Below, in pieces: positions 1-10,866 of a stretch of DNA of 64,000 nucleotides (its first letter is position 1; every line of letters starts with the position of its first letter). Source of the stretch: Euleptes europaea. Taxonomy: Eukaryota; Chordata; Lepidosauria; Squamata; Sphaerodactylidae. The notes beneath the pieces were generated by a model. The model saw nothing but the letters and a program-made list of their open reading frames with translations. It had not been told where the DNA came from and searched no databases. The translations under genes and the position numbers were made by a program. The stretch is from assembly GCF_029931775.1 (NCBI RefSeq), contig NC_079316.1, positions 69,288,064 through 69,352,063 on the forward strand, given 5' to 3'.

Positions 1-390
1 CCGAGACGTGTCACTAATAACTCTGGTGATTCAGCTGCCAGGCCACAGTCGCCAGAGGCCAGATCAGGAATCAGTGGCACAGGCGGAATTTGAGGCAACC
101 CTGCACAATTATCCCTCCCTAAGGCAGTAGAGAGAAACAGGGAGAAAAACCTTTGCCGTTCCTCTCGGGACAGACTCTGGAATAGTTTCTGTGGTTGCAG
201 CCTCAATCTGTCCCTGTTAACTCAAAAGTAAATCCCATTGACTGAGATGGTTAACTCGCAAGCAGGCCTTGATAGGATTGCAACTTTAGCTACTTACCTT
301 TGAGTGCATTTGGACAGCCCTTTGTACTTCCAGTCACTCACAGGTTCCCCCCCCCCAAAGTCAGCCCTTTCAGTGTATATTTTACTAATA
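1..390. other. Unassigned intergenic DNA
   Basis: I see no gene or recognisable repeat here. The stretch ends in a short C run and then the start of the BovB fragment. Confidence 0.5.
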
Positions 391-772
391 GATTCCTTTG
401 AAATGTGGTGTTGGAGGAAAGTGTTGCGGATTCCGTGGACTGCCCAAAAAAACAAATCAGTGGGTTATAGATCAAATCAAGCCTGAACTGACCCTAGAAG
501 CTAAAATGACTAAACTGAGGCTGTCCTATTTTGGTCACGTCATGAGACGACAAGAGTCACTGGAAAAGACCGTCATGATAGGAAAAGTTGAGGGCAGCAG
601 GAAAAGAGGAAGACCCAACAAGAGATGGATTGACTCAATAAAGGAAGCCACAGCCTTCAATTTGCAAGATCTGAGCAAGGCTGTCAAAGATAGGACATTT
701 TGGAGGACTTTCATTCATAGGGTCGCCATGAGTCGGAAGCGACTTGACGGCACTTAACACACACACACATGG
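391..772 (+). mobile_element. BovB (RTE) LINE 3' end
   Basis: This is the last part of a BovB ORF2 plus its short 3' tail. The translation reads FEMWCWRKVLRIPWTA, then a frame change near 480, then residues with the BovB C-terminal pattern (YFGHVMRR..SLEKT.M.GK.EG.RKRGRP..RW.D, ending in SRKRLDGT). The tail after the stop is the squamate BovB type and ends in CA repeats. The copy is 5'-truncated and has at least one frameshift, so it is dead. A second copy lies at 47,504-47,792. Confidence 0.88.
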
Positions 773-856
773 AATAACAGTACAACTCTGGAAACAGTGA
801 ATCCAGAAGGTTTTTTTAAAGTCCTGAACTGTTTATCTATCTACTTAGATTACTTA

Positions 857-1035
857 GAGAGCCAGTGTGGTGTAGTGGTTAAGAGCGGTGGTTTGGAGTG
901 GTGGAGTCTGATCTGGAGAACTGGGTTTGATTCCCAGCTCCTCCACATGAGCGGTGGAGGCTAATCTGGTGAACTAGATTTGTTTCCCCACTCCTACACA
1001 CGAAGCCAGCTGGGTGGCCTTGGGCAAGTGGGGGC
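857..1035 (+). mobile_element. tRNA-derived SINE (5' part)
   Basis: The head has an A box (TGGTGTAGTGG) and a B box (GGTTTGATTCC), followed by the body seen in the fuller copies at 6,623-6,945 (reverse) and 61,941-62,193 (forward). The copy stops before the usual AACTCTTCTTC 3' end, so it is 3'-truncated. Confidence 0.85.
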
Positions 1036-1390
1036 AATCTTCCCCGTGGGTAAGACAAAAAGAGAACTGTACAGATCCCGGTTTTGGGTTGGCTTTCTTT
1101 TCTGCTCCTAGCAGGCCTCTCCCCTCTGATGGCCAAGGTGCGCTGAGTATCTGTGCAAATGACTGCTTCTGCCTAAAATCAAACAGCTCCAGTCTTCCAC
1201 AAACAATCCTAGATGGTTACTGTGGGCATAGACTGTCAGAGGAACACTTTGGAAATTATGTTTATGAGATGGGTGGGATTCTCCAACAGAAGGGGAAAGG
1301 GTTCTTTTTCAGACTTTTATTTACTGGCTTCTAGGTGCTGCTGTTTCATTATTTCCTGCACTATGCCCAGAACTTAGAGTGGATAAAGGG
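1036..1390. other. Unassigned intergenic DNA
   Basis: Nothing recognisable. Open frames here are short and lack family resemblance. Confidence 0.4.
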
Positions 1391-1579
1391 GTAAGAACAT
1401 AAGAAGAGCCATGCTGGATCAGACCAAGGCCCATCAAGTCCAGCAGTGTGTTCACACAGTGGCCAACCAAGTGCCTCTAGGAAGCCCACAAACAAGATGA
1501 CTGCAGCAGCATTATCCTACCTGTGTTCCACAGCACTTAATATATTAGGCATGCTCCTCTGATACTAGAGAGAATAGTT
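1391..1579 (+). mobile_element. Interspersed repeat of the GAACATAAGAAGAGCC type
   Basis: This dispersed repeat also occurs in reverse at 10,262-10,372 and 32,579-32,685. The three copies share the core around TGGATCAGACCAAGG and TGGCCAACCA. Its class is not certain; it looks LINE- or SINE-derived. The 3' part runs directly into the 39-bp minisatellite, which is an amplification of the repeat's own tail. Confidence 0.7.
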
Positions 1580-1803
1580 ATGCATCATGACTAGTATACA
1601 AAGTGCAATAGAATAGGTATGCATCATGACTAGTATACAAAGTGCAATAGAATAGGTATGCATCATGACTAGTATACAAAGTGCAATAGAATAGGTATGC
1701 ATCATGACTAGTATACAAAGTGCAATAGAATAGGTATGCATCATGACTAGTATACAAAGTGCAATAGAATAGGTATGCATCATGACTAGTATACAAACTG
1801 CAA
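1580..1803 (+). repeat. 39-bp minisatellite, about 5.7 copies
   Basis: A unit beginning ATGCATCATGACTAGTATAC recurs at 1580, 1619, 1658, 1697, 1736 and 1775, an exact 39-bp period with almost no divergence until the last partial unit. Because 39 is divisible by 3, the minus strand shows a 13-residue periodic frame; that frame is a by-product and not a gene. Confidence 0.95.
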
Positions 1804-2224
1804 CAAGAAAACAAACAAAATGTATATGCTAATGCATGTGTGTGTGGAGTGTTTGATTCTAAAAGATAAGCTAACTCTGGAGCTATCTTATGCTGAGTTG
1901 GGCCAGTGATCTGTTGCGCTGGGCCTGGCACCGCGCCTTTCCTAGCCTTATCCCCAGAGATTTTAAAATGTGACCCCACATTTTCAAAAGTACCAGCCCC
2001 ACTTCTTGCAGCATTGGATTGTGGTCAGTAACAGTGGTGAACTTGGGATTTGGGTGACAAAGAAGTTGCAGATTCTAAGAAACACTAGAGCTGCCAAGTG
2101 TAAAACAGAAGTACAAGATTAAATTATTTTTCTTTTCTTGAAAGGAAGCTGTCTTCTACAATGTATGACTAGCAGAAGCTCCCCCGAGTCTTTTAACTGG
2201 AGACTGAATTTGGGGTTATCTACA
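1804..2224. other. Unassigned intergenic DNA
   Basis: No gene or clear repeat seen. Confidence 0.4.
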
Positions 2225-3555
2225 AGAGTATACGTTGCATGCACAATATAGCCAGAGTCTCAGAAGGAGGGATGACAATGAAAACCAGTTGAATATGGTT
2301 GTCTTTGGATACAAAATCGGTAGGGAAGGCATACTGGCATATTTCAAACAAGGCATAGAGTCTAAAAAAAGACTGGGAGCTCAAAAAGTAATGTCGGGGA
2401 TAACCTGTCGCCCCTCCCCTATGACCCTAAGGGTGATGGAGAAAAAAACATCAGGTAGGCAACCAGAGGAGGAAATGGTATGATAATAGGCGTCTTCAAC
2501 TATCTTTATATTGACCAGCTAAGGTCATTGCAAAAGAATGGTCAGGTCATGACAACCCTAGATTGGATCCTGATTGGTTCCCAGGATCAGATGCAAGATG
2601 TAAGTCTTGTCAGGCTATTTGGGAACAGTGATCACAGCTGTATTAAATTTAACATACACATGTCCACAAAGTCCAACAGTCACATTACATTTCAAAAGAG
2701 GAACCTTCTTCTTCTTTTTTTAAATGAGGGAGTTAGTTAAAAGGAAGTTGAAAGAGAGGGTCAGATGGGTCACAGGAAGCATGGAGGTTATTTAAAACCA
2801 CTATAATAGCAGCTCAGATACAATGTATGCCAGACGACCAAAGGTATGAACAGAGCCAAGGATGCTGAACAAGGTAAGAACTCTTCCTTTAAAAAAAGAA
2901 AAAAAGTGGAATTCTTGCACAAATTAGGATAATGAAAGGAGCCCAACTCTGTTCCCTTCCCCCCCCAAAAAAAAAAATCTGACAGCAAGAGAAAGAAACT
3001 AAGAAAAGCCCAAGAAACAATAACAATTTCAGGTATGAAAATGCTGATCTTCTGAGATAAGAAACAGCACTAAAACTGACCTCTTTTCTAGAGGCCTGGA
3101 GCCAACCCAACACCAACTTTTAAAAAATGGATCCAGGGGGAGTCAGGAAACCACAGACTTGTCAGCTGGCCCAGGCAGAACAAATGAAAATATTGTTAAA
3201 GCCACAATGATTAAAAATGTAGGAGAATAAACCTTGTTGAAGAACCAGTATGGGTTCTGCAAAGGATAATCTTGTCTCATTAACCGTCTAGGTTTTGTTG
3301 TATAGTCAATGTAAAAAGATGTAGACAGTTATACAACAGGATTTTCAAAAAGCTTTTGACAAAACCCCTCAGGAAAGGATTAGGTAAACTTGGCAGACAC
3401 ATGATAAGATGACAAGTCCTCTTGTAGACTCTGAACTGCAGGACACAGAGAGTAAGAGTTAATGGTTTCCAAATGGAGGGAACAACATGGGATCAGTACT
3501 ATAAATGTTGTAAATGTACTATGGAAATGGACTGTAAATGATCTGGAGTCATGGG
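2225..3555 (+). mobile_element. CR1-type LINE, heavily eroded (5' and middle part)
   Basis: The segment follows the order of a reptile CR1 LINE: an endonuclease-end region around 2560-2700 (LDWILIGSQDQMQDVSLVRLFGNSDH pattern in part), then RT-region remains around 3240-3560 such as the FCKG and FQKAFDK-like stretches in mixed frames. Frames are broken many times and the A/T runs are expanded. The 3' part resumes after a palindromic element at about 4,021. Confidence 0.6.
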
Positions 3556-4020
3556 GTCGTGCAAAAATAAATTGGTAAATTTTGGGTTTGGGTTTATTTG
3601 GCCCGATTTTTTTCCAGTAAAGCCAGAATAAGCCAAATACCCATACTGGTAAATTTGTATTTCAGGTTTATTTCCGGGTTTACAAAAAGAATGGGTCCAT
3701 TATAGTCTATGGGGATTTTTTTTTATGAAGCTCCTGTGGGGGGCATTTTTTGAGGTAGAGTTCCCAAACTTTCAGGGTAGCTTCAAGGGACTCTCCTTGC
3801 ATGGACCCCAAAGTTGGGTGATGATTGGGTCAGGGGGTCCGATTTTATGGGGTCTGGAAAAGGTCACCCCCCTCCTCCATGCATGGCAAAGTTTAAAATG
3901 TTTTTCTGTGGAGAATGGGGTCTCCACCCTTCTGGACCCCATAAAATCAGACCCCCTGTCCCAAATTTCACCAAATTTGTGGTGTCAGTGAAATAGGCAT
4001 ATATGATTAGAAATGGGTCT
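3556..4020. mobile_element. Inverted-repeat nonautonomous element, related to the 53.3-kb composite
   Basis: An imperfect palindrome centred near 3,900 (GGTCCGATTTTATGGGGTC on one side, GACCCCATAAAATCAGACC on the other) sits between two parts of the CR1 LINE. The part at 3,735-3,860 matches the unit at 53,512-53,637 (AACTTTCAG, AGCTTCAA, GATTGGGTCAGGGGG in the same order). Exact ends and TSDs are not clear. Confidence 0.55.
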
Positions 4021-4440
4021 GAAAATTAAACAGCAAGACTCATAATATTTTCATGTTGGTGCAGCCAAATTTGACCACTGCTAATTCTAGTTGCCAGTGC
4101 CACATCTCAAAAAGGATAGTGCAGAGCTGGGAAAGGAGCAGAAAAGGCAACCAAGATGAACTCTTAAGGACTGAAGAAACTTTAGTAATTGTGTGTGCGG
4201 GGAGCATTTGGGACTTCATATGGGAGGGAAGCGCAAGGCCTCAGATGGATATGATATTTGTAGAAGTACTGGTAGTATGAAGTAAGTGAATACAGGGTGG
4301 GGGGAAACCACCCTCTCTTTATAACACTTGATCTAAAGATTGGCGGTAGGTTCAGAACAAAGAAAGAGCTTTTCAAAGAATGCCCTCTTTGCCCAGGTGA
4401 CTGGCAGTGTTTTACTCTGCTTTAAGGTGGGGGAGGACTT
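4021..4440 (+). mobile_element. CR1-type LINE, 3' part
   Basis: The string around CACATCTCAAAAAGGATA, followed by GCAGAGCTGGGAAAGG and AAGGCAACCAAGATGA, is the near-3' region typical of reptile CR1. It is the likely continuation of the LINE that ends at 3,555. The copy is dead. Confidence 0.6.
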
Positions 4441-4650
4441 AACAGTAAAGCAAAATAAAACAAGACCTTGGTGGCACCAGGAAAATGTATTCCAGCATGA
4501 GCTTTCCTGCGTCAGAGTTTATTTCATCAATGCATTAAGTGAGCTCTGACTCAGAAAAGCTTCTGCTGGAATACGCTGTTAGTATTGACTCCTGGACTCC
4601 TGTTTTATTTTGCTGCTACAGACTGGCACAATTACCTGCCCGGGGTTCCC
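4441..4650. mobile_element. Amniote palindromic repeat
   Basis: Both halves carry the same sequence in opposite sense: CAGCATGAGCTTTCCTGC then GAAAAGCTTCTGCTGGAATA, with AAAATAAAACA at the left and GTTTTATTTTGCTGCTACAG at the right. This is a dispersed foldback repeat of reptile genomes; I do not know its superfamily. Confidence 0.55.
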
Positions 4651-4897
4651 AGGATCGGTTCATCGTGGATGGAGGAAAGCCATAATAGGTGTAGAAAGTC
4701 CATGTTCCAAGGCAGTCCACCTCTGAATGCCAGTTGCTGGGGACAAACCATAGAGGAAAGGCAACTGCCTCTCCGGGAACAAGGGTGCTGCCCTGGATGA
4801 ACCTGTAAGGCCTGCCTTTTTTTTAAGGCTGGCCTACGGCTTCTTCCATGAAGTCTGCCACCCACACCAGATCTCCTCCCTAAGGAAGCACTATTCC

Positions 4898-5115
4898 AGG
4901 GGGAAGGACTGTGGATCAGTGGAGGAGCATCTGCTTGGCATGCAGAAGGTCCCAGGTTCAATCCCTGGCATCTCCAGTTAAAGGGACTAGGCAAGTTGGT
5001 GATGTGAACAACCCCTGCCTGAGACCCCGGAGAGCCGCTGCCAGTCTGAGTAGACAATACTGACTTGGATGGACCAAAGGTCTGATTCTGTATAAGGCAG
5101 CTTCATGTGTCCCTG
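4898..5115 (+). mobile_element. tRNA-derived SINE ending TATAAGGCAGCTTCATG
   Basis: The SINE has a tRNA-like head with a B box (GGTTCAATCCC), the body CATCTCCAGTTAAAGGG, and the diagnostic 3' end TATAAGGCAGCTTCATGTG. Other copies in the window are at 7,373, 7,819, 8,017, 9,168 and the trimer at 29,288-29,830. Confidence 0.9.
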
Positions 5116-5678
5116 TCCCCGCTTAAAGCTGGCCTGTGCCCAACTAGCTTCATTCTGAGTGATGCAAAGGGATCCCTGGGCCCAGAGTTCTTCCCCACAG
5201 GAAGAATAACGCTGCCCCTTCCCACAGACGAGGGCTGAAGGAGAAGCAAGCCGCAGTGCGGTCTCCACACTGCCATCATCTTAACTTCTCCGGCAAGCCC
5301 AACCCGCAGAAGAACTCCCGGGTAGCGGTTGCCCACGTTGTCTGCTGGCTGGAACAAGGAGGGCTCAGCTGGAAGCAGATGGGCTCCCTTCTCCTGTTTG
5401 GGGCGGGGGGAAGAGAACCTGAAGGGCTGGTGTCATCAATTTTGTGGCAACCCCATCCAAGGGGAAAGTAACCCATCTGGAGACCAAGGCAAGATTTTGC
5501 TCTCCCTTTTAAGCTTCCCTTTCTCCCTTCTGCGTCTGCTCACAGTTCTGTGCTAGATTTGGGATCTAGAAGCCTTCTCTTTTCACCGCTGTCCCAGAAT
5601 AACCGGGAAATATTGACTCTGAGTGCCACCTTAATCTATGGTCCCGGGCAAGAAAGATCCAGCTCATTCATTTCAGAT
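5116..5678. other. Unassigned intergenic DNA
   Basis: No recognisable gene. Open frames on both strands at 5,100-5,550 are mutually overlapping and lack domain signals. Confidence 0.4.
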
Positions 5679-6125
5679 CAGTGGTTCCCAAAGTGGTCAA
5701 TACCACCCCCTGGAGGGCGGTGGGATTACCTAGGAGGGCACTAAGAGGCAAGGGGGCAGCAGGGGGCATCAGAGGTGGGCCCCTTCAACTGTCTTGTTCA
5801 CTAATTTACAACAGATCAAGCTATGGCACCATGCTGGCAAATTTGGTGGAAACTATCAGATTTTCTTTCCAGACTTTGAAGAGCTGGTATACCACCGGAT
5901 CAAGTTCATCAGTTCTGTAGAATAAATTTCAACTAAAAAGTTTTTAATTTTATTTTGAATAGATGGGCAATTAATTGTTACTGTTTCAAAATGTTATTGT
6001 TATTATCTTCTTTAGTGCATCATGCAAACCCCTATTTTGAATAATGCTTTTTATAGGATAGGGGGCGCTGGAGTTGAGTTTGTGGAACCAAGGGGGCGTT
6101 GGCCCCAAAAGTTTGGGAACCCCTG
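5679..6125. mobile_element. Nonautonomous hAT-like element, 447 bp
   Basis: Terminal inverted repeats are CAGTGGTTCCCAAAGTGG and, at the right, the complement-type GTTTGGGAACCCCTG. The flanks are TTTCAGAT (5,671-5,678) and TTTTAGAT (6,126-6,133), an 8-bp TSD with one mismatch. CAG termini plus 8-bp TSD are the hAT signature. No coding frame remains. Confidence 0.88.
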
Positions 6126-6174
6126 TTTTAGATGAATGAACCACCTAGTGGTAATTCTGATCTGTCAGCCATTC

Positions 6175-6460
6175 TTGGGCTAGAATCCTCGCTCCTCAGT
6201 CACGAGGACATGCCAGAAACACCCTTGAAACTGTAAATGGAAGAAAATAGTGGCCAGGAGAGCCAGGTTCAAATCCCCACTTTGCCACAGAAGCTCACTG
6301 GTTGACAAATGGTTTTCAACAACAACCTTGAGAGGTAGGTTAGGCAGAGAGGCAGCGCCTGGCCCCATAAATCTCCTAGTGAGTTTCATAGGAGAGTAAG
6401 GTTTTCAACCCAGCACTAGCACAACACACTCTAACCATTATACCACCAAGAACAACTCGG
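6175..6460 (-). mobile_element. Old tRNA-type SINE remnant
   Basis: A diverged reverse copy with an inverted B-box region near 6,265-6,300 and the end CTCTAACCATTATACCACC near 6,430-6,450, which is the reverse of a tRNA-like SINE head. Boundaries are approximate. Confidence 0.5.
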
Positions 6461-6622
6461 TGAAACAGAATGAGGATGCTGTACTTTGCCAGCTCCTCGT
6501 GATATATAGTAGTAAGCTGGTAGTAATGGTGTTTCAGTGCGCATCACAGCTCTTCATAGAAGAGCTTTTTATTTTCCTGTCATTGGAAGATATGGCTTTT
6601 TTTAGAGTGGCGTGAGTTAAAA

Positions 6623-6945
6623 AGAAGAATAGTTGGTTTTTATATGCCAACTTTCTCTACCACTTAAGGGAGAATCAAACCAGTTACAATCACCTTCTCT
6701 TCCACTCCCCACAACAGACACCCTATGAGGTAGGTGGGGCTGAGAGAGCTCTAAGAGAGCTGTGACTAGCCCAAGGTCACCCAGCTGGCTTCATGTGTAG
6801 GAGTGGGGAAACCTGTTTCACTAGATTAGCCTCAGCCGCTCATGTGGAGGAGTGGGGAATCAAACCCAGTTCTCCAGATCAGAGTCCACCGCTCCAAACC
6901 ACTGCTCCTAACTGCTACACCACGCTGGCTCTCCACCAGGCTGGT
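6623..6945 (-). mobile_element. tRNA-derived SINE, near full length
   Basis: A reverse copy that runs from the 3' end (AGTTGGTTTTTATATGCCAAC) to the tRNA-like head (CACCACGCTGGCTCTC). It holds the duplicated GTGGGGA segment seen in the 857-1,035 copy. The complete form is at 61,941-62,193. Confidence 0.9.
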
Positions 6946-7372
6946 TCTTCCTATGAGGAGTCCCAGCAGCCAGAGGTTGATGCTGTCAGGTATAATACCA
7001 ACCAGGTTGCTTGCCAAAGGTCACAACGAGCAGATCCAAGGAGGGTCTATGCAGGGCCTGTGACAAAGCAAGCCTAGAACATGCTAGAAACTTAAAACAG
7101 TTTCCAGTGTCTTGCTTTGAATCAAACCTAGGCAAAGTAACTGTAGATGTTGGGGGGGGGGAGGGGGCTTCCTCAAAGAAGCATCTGGATACACAGTGTA
7201 GAGAGAGTATAGAATCTTCCTTGCAGATTCTTGCAGGGAGGGAGTCTCACAGCCCCTTAAAAGGCCAGCAGCAGGTTTATTGTGGTGGTCTCAGTGTCCG
7301 AGTGCTAGTCTCACCGGAGGTTGAACCCCCTTCTCAAATAAGTGCCCAAATGAGTCCCAATCCCTTAGGGAG
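6946..7372. other. Unassigned intergenic DNA
   Basis: A G-run lies near 7,150. No gene signal; an open frame of 162 codons (7,011-7,499) runs into a SINE and shows no domain. Confidence 0.4.
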
Positions 7373-7540
7373 TGGTGGTAACTCCATGGCAGAGCATCTG
7401 TCTTGCATGCTGAATGTCTCGGCTTCAGTTCTAGGCATCTTCAATAAGCAGCTAGCAAGTCTTGGGAGCGTCACTGCCAGTCAGAGCAGGCAATGCTAAC
7501 TTTGATCCACCGAGGATCTGACTCAAAAGTGCCAGAGTTG
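7373..7540 (+). mobile_element. Diverged tRNA-derived SINE
   Basis: Recognisable by GCAGAGCATCTGTCTTGCATG, the CATCTTCAATAA body equivalent and CACTGCCAGTCAGAGCAGGC. It is an older member of the TATAAGGCAGCTTCATG family. Confidence 0.65.
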
Positions 7541-7818
7541 TTTCTGTGCATTCCGCTGGGTGAGACTTCCCTCCTCCCTGGAGTTAGCCACGGTTCTAAG
7601 CCAGACGGTGAGCTAAGGAGTAACAGCTCTGGCTTTCATTGGGAAACGCAGTCTTTCTCTTTTGCCAGTCCCGAATCCTACAGTTCTTTCACACTTACTT
7701 ACTGTTGTACCTTTCAGAGCATTAGACACTTTTTGCAGATGAAGTAAGGGGGGAAACTTCACCTGTTCAGCTCCTGCCTGGCCCGATGTTGTTAAAGTGG
7801 CCTCTAACCAGAAGGAAC

Positions 7819-8224
7819 ACATGAAGTTGCCTTATACTGAATCAGACCCTTGGTCCATCCAAGTCAATATTGTCTACTCAGACCGGCAGTGGCTCTCCAG
7901 GGTCTCAGGCAGAGGTCTTTCCCATCATCTACTCCCTGGTCCCTTTAACTGGAGATGCCGGGGATTGAACTGCCAAGCAGATGCTATATCACTGAGCCAG
8001 GGCCCCTCTAAGAAGACATGAAGCCGCCTTATACTGAATCAGACCCTTGGTCCATCTAAGTCGGTATTGTCTACTCAGACTGGCAGCGTCTCTCCAGGGT
8101 CTCAGGTGGAGGTCTTTCACATCACCTACCTGCCAAATCTCTTTAACTGGAGATGCCAGGGATTGAACCTGGGACCTCCTGCATGCCAAGCAGATACTCT
8201 GCCACTGAGCCACGGCCCCTCCTT
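7819..8224 (-). mobile_element. Two SINEs in head-to-tail tandem, reverse
   Basis: Two copies of the same SINE lie at about 7,819-8,006 and 8,017-8,224, both starting CATGAAG.. and running to a tRNA-like head (CACTGAGCCA.GGCCC). The B-box complement GGGATTGAAC is present in both. The first copy has lost some bases between its B box and head. Confidence 0.88.
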
Positions 8225-8289
8225 CAAGGAGATTGAAAGGGTGGCTCATCTCCATTATTGCAATAGATGAAACCCAGCACGGACTTTAG

Positions 8290-8870
8290 TTACTCCGGAT
8301 TGGTTAATGTGGAGTAGAGGCGTGTGATCCGGTGTTTGGATCCACCCCCGAGCCTCTTTCTGCTCCTACACTCTAGAGAAGCTGCCGCCGCTGCCTCCCC
8401 CCCCCTTCTCCGGGAGGGCTTTGGAGGGGGCCCGGCCGGCTGCAGAGAGCTGAGTGAAGGACGATCCCTTACATTGTGTTCCCGAGCGGGGTCTTTCCGG
8501 GTTAATGAGCTGACATCATGATTAAAGCTGACCATTTGTAATGTGTCTGGAGCCTGTTGAAAAGCACTGAAAAGGTTAATGCGGTAAAACGGGACAGCAC
8601 CTGCCCCGCACGAGGAGGGGAGGAGCCGGGCCGCTCTCCCCCGAATCAATTAGCCCCCTTAATGAGCCCATCCAAGTAGTTAAGGAGTGAATGATCGCGC
8701 CGCGGCTCGGGCGTCATCTCGCGATCCCTAATTATTTTATAAGCGCTTGATTCAATATGCCAGGGCCGAACGCGGGGGCCTCGGAGTTAATGAAAATGTC
8801 ATTTGGAAACGTCTTGACATTTGTCTGTATTGATCTGGATCTTGCTTTCATCTCTCATTATGTATTTTGG
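8290..8870. promoter_or_regulatory. Repeat-free block, candidate conserved HMX-locus enhancer
   Basis: The block is free of the dispersed repeats that crowd both sides and holds several homeodomain-type TAAT cores, for example GGTTAATGAGC near 8,502, CCTTAATGAGCC near 8,658, CCTAATTATTTTATAAG near 8,728 and GTTAATGAAAATGTC near 8,787. It does not code. Its place between the expected HMX3 and HMX2 suggests cis-regulatory DNA. This is inference from composition and context; no alignment was run. Confidence 0.5.
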
Positions 8871-9167
8871 GGGGTGGGAGCGGAAGGGGTGGGGAGGAGA
8901 AGGGGATAATCACCCCATTAGGAAAACCCATCTGGCCCGAGAGGGGGCTCCCTCAAGTTAAGGGGATGAACGGAGAGGAAGAGTTTGTCTCCGGTCCCCC
9001 ACCTCTCTCCTGAACGACCAAGGGTCTCTCCCTCCACCACCCCGGGACGTCCTTGGGTGAGAAGCAGGGCGGAAGGGGGCCCTTTGGACGGAGCTGAGTG
9101 AGTCAATTTGGACTGTTCCGGTGCTTGGTTTCTGAGAACAGATGGGACTCAATCCTGGCTTGAAGCC
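8871..9167. other. Unassigned DNA, G-rich then pyrimidine-rich
   Basis: Possibly the edge of the regulatory block; no repeat or gene is recognised. Confidence 0.35.
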
Positions 9168-9358
9168 AGGGGGAGGGGCCGTGGCTCGGTGGTAGAGTAT
9201 CTGCTTGGCACGCAGAAGGTCCCAGGTTCAATCTCCGGCATCTCCACTTAAAGGGACTAGGCAAGAAGGCGATGTGAAAGACCTCTGGCTGAGACCCTGG
9301 AGAGCCTCTGCGGGTCTGAGTAGACAATACTGACTTGGATGAACCAAGGGTCTGATTC
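9168..9358 (+). mobile_element. tRNA-derived SINE, split by an insertion
   Basis: The SINE head and body run to CCAAGGGTCTGATTCA at 9,358, then a different repeat follows; the missing 3' end (TATAAGGCAGCTTCATGTTC) reappears at about 9,637-9,660. This dates the intervening repeat as younger than the SINE. Confidence 0.85.
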
Positions 9359-9636
9359 ATAGAGTTGGAAGGGACCACCAGGGTCATCTAGTCCAACCCC
9401 CTGAACAATGCAGGAAATTCTGAACTACCTCCCCACCCACACCCCCAGTGATCCATACTTCATGCCCAGAAGATGGCCAAGATGCCCTCCCTCTCATGAT
9501 CTGCCTAAAGTTATAGAATCAGCATTGCTGACAGATGGCCATCTAGCCTCTTCTTAAAAACCTCCAGGGAAGGAGAGCTTAGCACCTCCCGAGGAAGCCT
9601 GAGGAGCTCCTCTAACTGTTAGAAAAACAGTATAAG
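9359..9636. mobile_element. CR1/LINE-3'-like repeat inserted in a SINE
   Basis: The string GTTGGAAGGGACCACCAGG, followed by CATCTAGTCCAACCCCCTG, is the familiar sauropsid repeat with this wording. It lies exactly between the two parts of the SINE at 9,168-9,358 and 9,637-9,665. Confidence 0.65.
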
Positions 9637-9665
9637 TATAAGGCAGCTTCATGTTCATCTGTTCA
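9637..9665 (+). mobile_element. 3' end of the split SINE
   Basis: Carries the diagnostic end GTATAAGGCAGCTTCATGTT of the copy that begins at 9,168. Confidence 0.8.
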
Positions 9666-10261
9666 AGCCCTCCCCTGACACGGCCTCCCTTCTCCTCTCC
9701 AATCCTACATAAAAACCTCCCTGTCGAAAGAAAGACAAAACCCCACATGCTCAGAGGCTCTGTTGTCTCCGTCATCGCCTCCTGTTTTAGGGCCGAACCT
9801 TGGAGATAGGCTCGGAGGGGATAAATCACACACCCCGATGACGACGGGATATAAATGGTTGAAGGGCTTCAGCAGAAAATGTCGAATCTGCCCAGGACCG
9901 TGGCGTACAAATGATGCCACCGCCATAATAATAATAATAACAATAATTCTTAGCGGCGCGTATGCAGAGCTGGGTCGTTGGCAGGGCTCAGCTGGGTATC
10001 AGTGTTTAGCCACGGGACGTGCTTGATCGTGGGAACGGGGCCTCCCCACTCATCACTCAGTAATGCACAAACAACCCTCCACGTCTGGGGTTTGAAGCGG
10101 GAGCTTCCCGTCCATGACTTCTGGAGGCCGGGAGCCTCAGCACCTCCCACGTTAGACCTGAAATCCTGAAACAGCTTGACCCTCGTTCATATTCTCTCTG
10201 GCAGGCTAACAATGCTTTCCTGAAGCAGTTACGCCTTTCTAAATCCTCTGAAATCAATGGG
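9666..10261. other. Repeat-poor DNA with a short AAT microsatellite
   Basis: A (TAA)n run with interruptions is at about 9,925-9,949. The rest is unique-looking with scattered CpGs and could be regulatory. No gene seen. Confidence 0.4.
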
Positions 10262-10372
10262 TTTGCAAGGGTGCTCCCTAGAGGCACCTGGTTGGCCACG
10301 GCGTGAACAGACGGCTGGACTTGATGGACCTTGGTCTGATCCAGGGTGGCCTTTCTTATGTTCTTATGGTGC
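10262..10372 (-). mobile_element. Fragment of the 1,391-type repeat, reverse
   Basis: Contains CCTAGAGGCACCTGGTTGGC and CTTGGTCTGATCCAG, the reverse of the repeat at 1,391-1,579. Confidence 0.8.
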
Positions 10373-10866
10373 GACTCTGCGTAGGAGGACACCGTAGTGA
10401 GATAAGTCTGGGTGGAAATCCGAACCCAAGCCTTTCCCCCTTCGGGTACAGGAATGATATCCACCAAGCCTGCGCGAAAGGAATGCCACGTTATTTGTAA
10501 AGAGTCCTAACTATTGTTGTTCTCCTCTCAAGTATCATTTCGCTTGTCGAAACGTGTCCCCTTCCTCGTTTTAACAGATGCAATTCGAATCTCAGCGAAC
10601 TAAGTAGGTAGCTAATACAATCAGGTTCGGCACTGGAGGGATCAATCCTTCTTCGTCCACGCTCTCTTACGATTTCGAAGAGAATGGGAAGGGAAAGCTT
10701 GAATGGTGCGGAGGGCTGTATCCATCCTTTACACAACACTTTAATCCCCATCTTTCCCAGTCCAGGTTATCGGGAGAACTGGACCTGGTCTGAGATGTAT
10801 CGTTTAAGGATATCAGCTACGGCTGGGATCTTTGGGACCAACCAACCGCTTCGCTGTAGAAAAGAC
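10373..10866. other. Unique-looking DNA upstream of HMX2
   Basis: No gene or repeat recognised. CpG content is moderate. Confidence 0.35.

Noticed and set aside
1580-1803. CRISPR-like array
   Set aside because: The units are contiguous, without spacers, in a vertebrate genome.
1565-1979. Repetitive minus-strand peptide with a 13-residue period
   Set aside because: It follows from a 39-bp minisatellite and has no gene structure.
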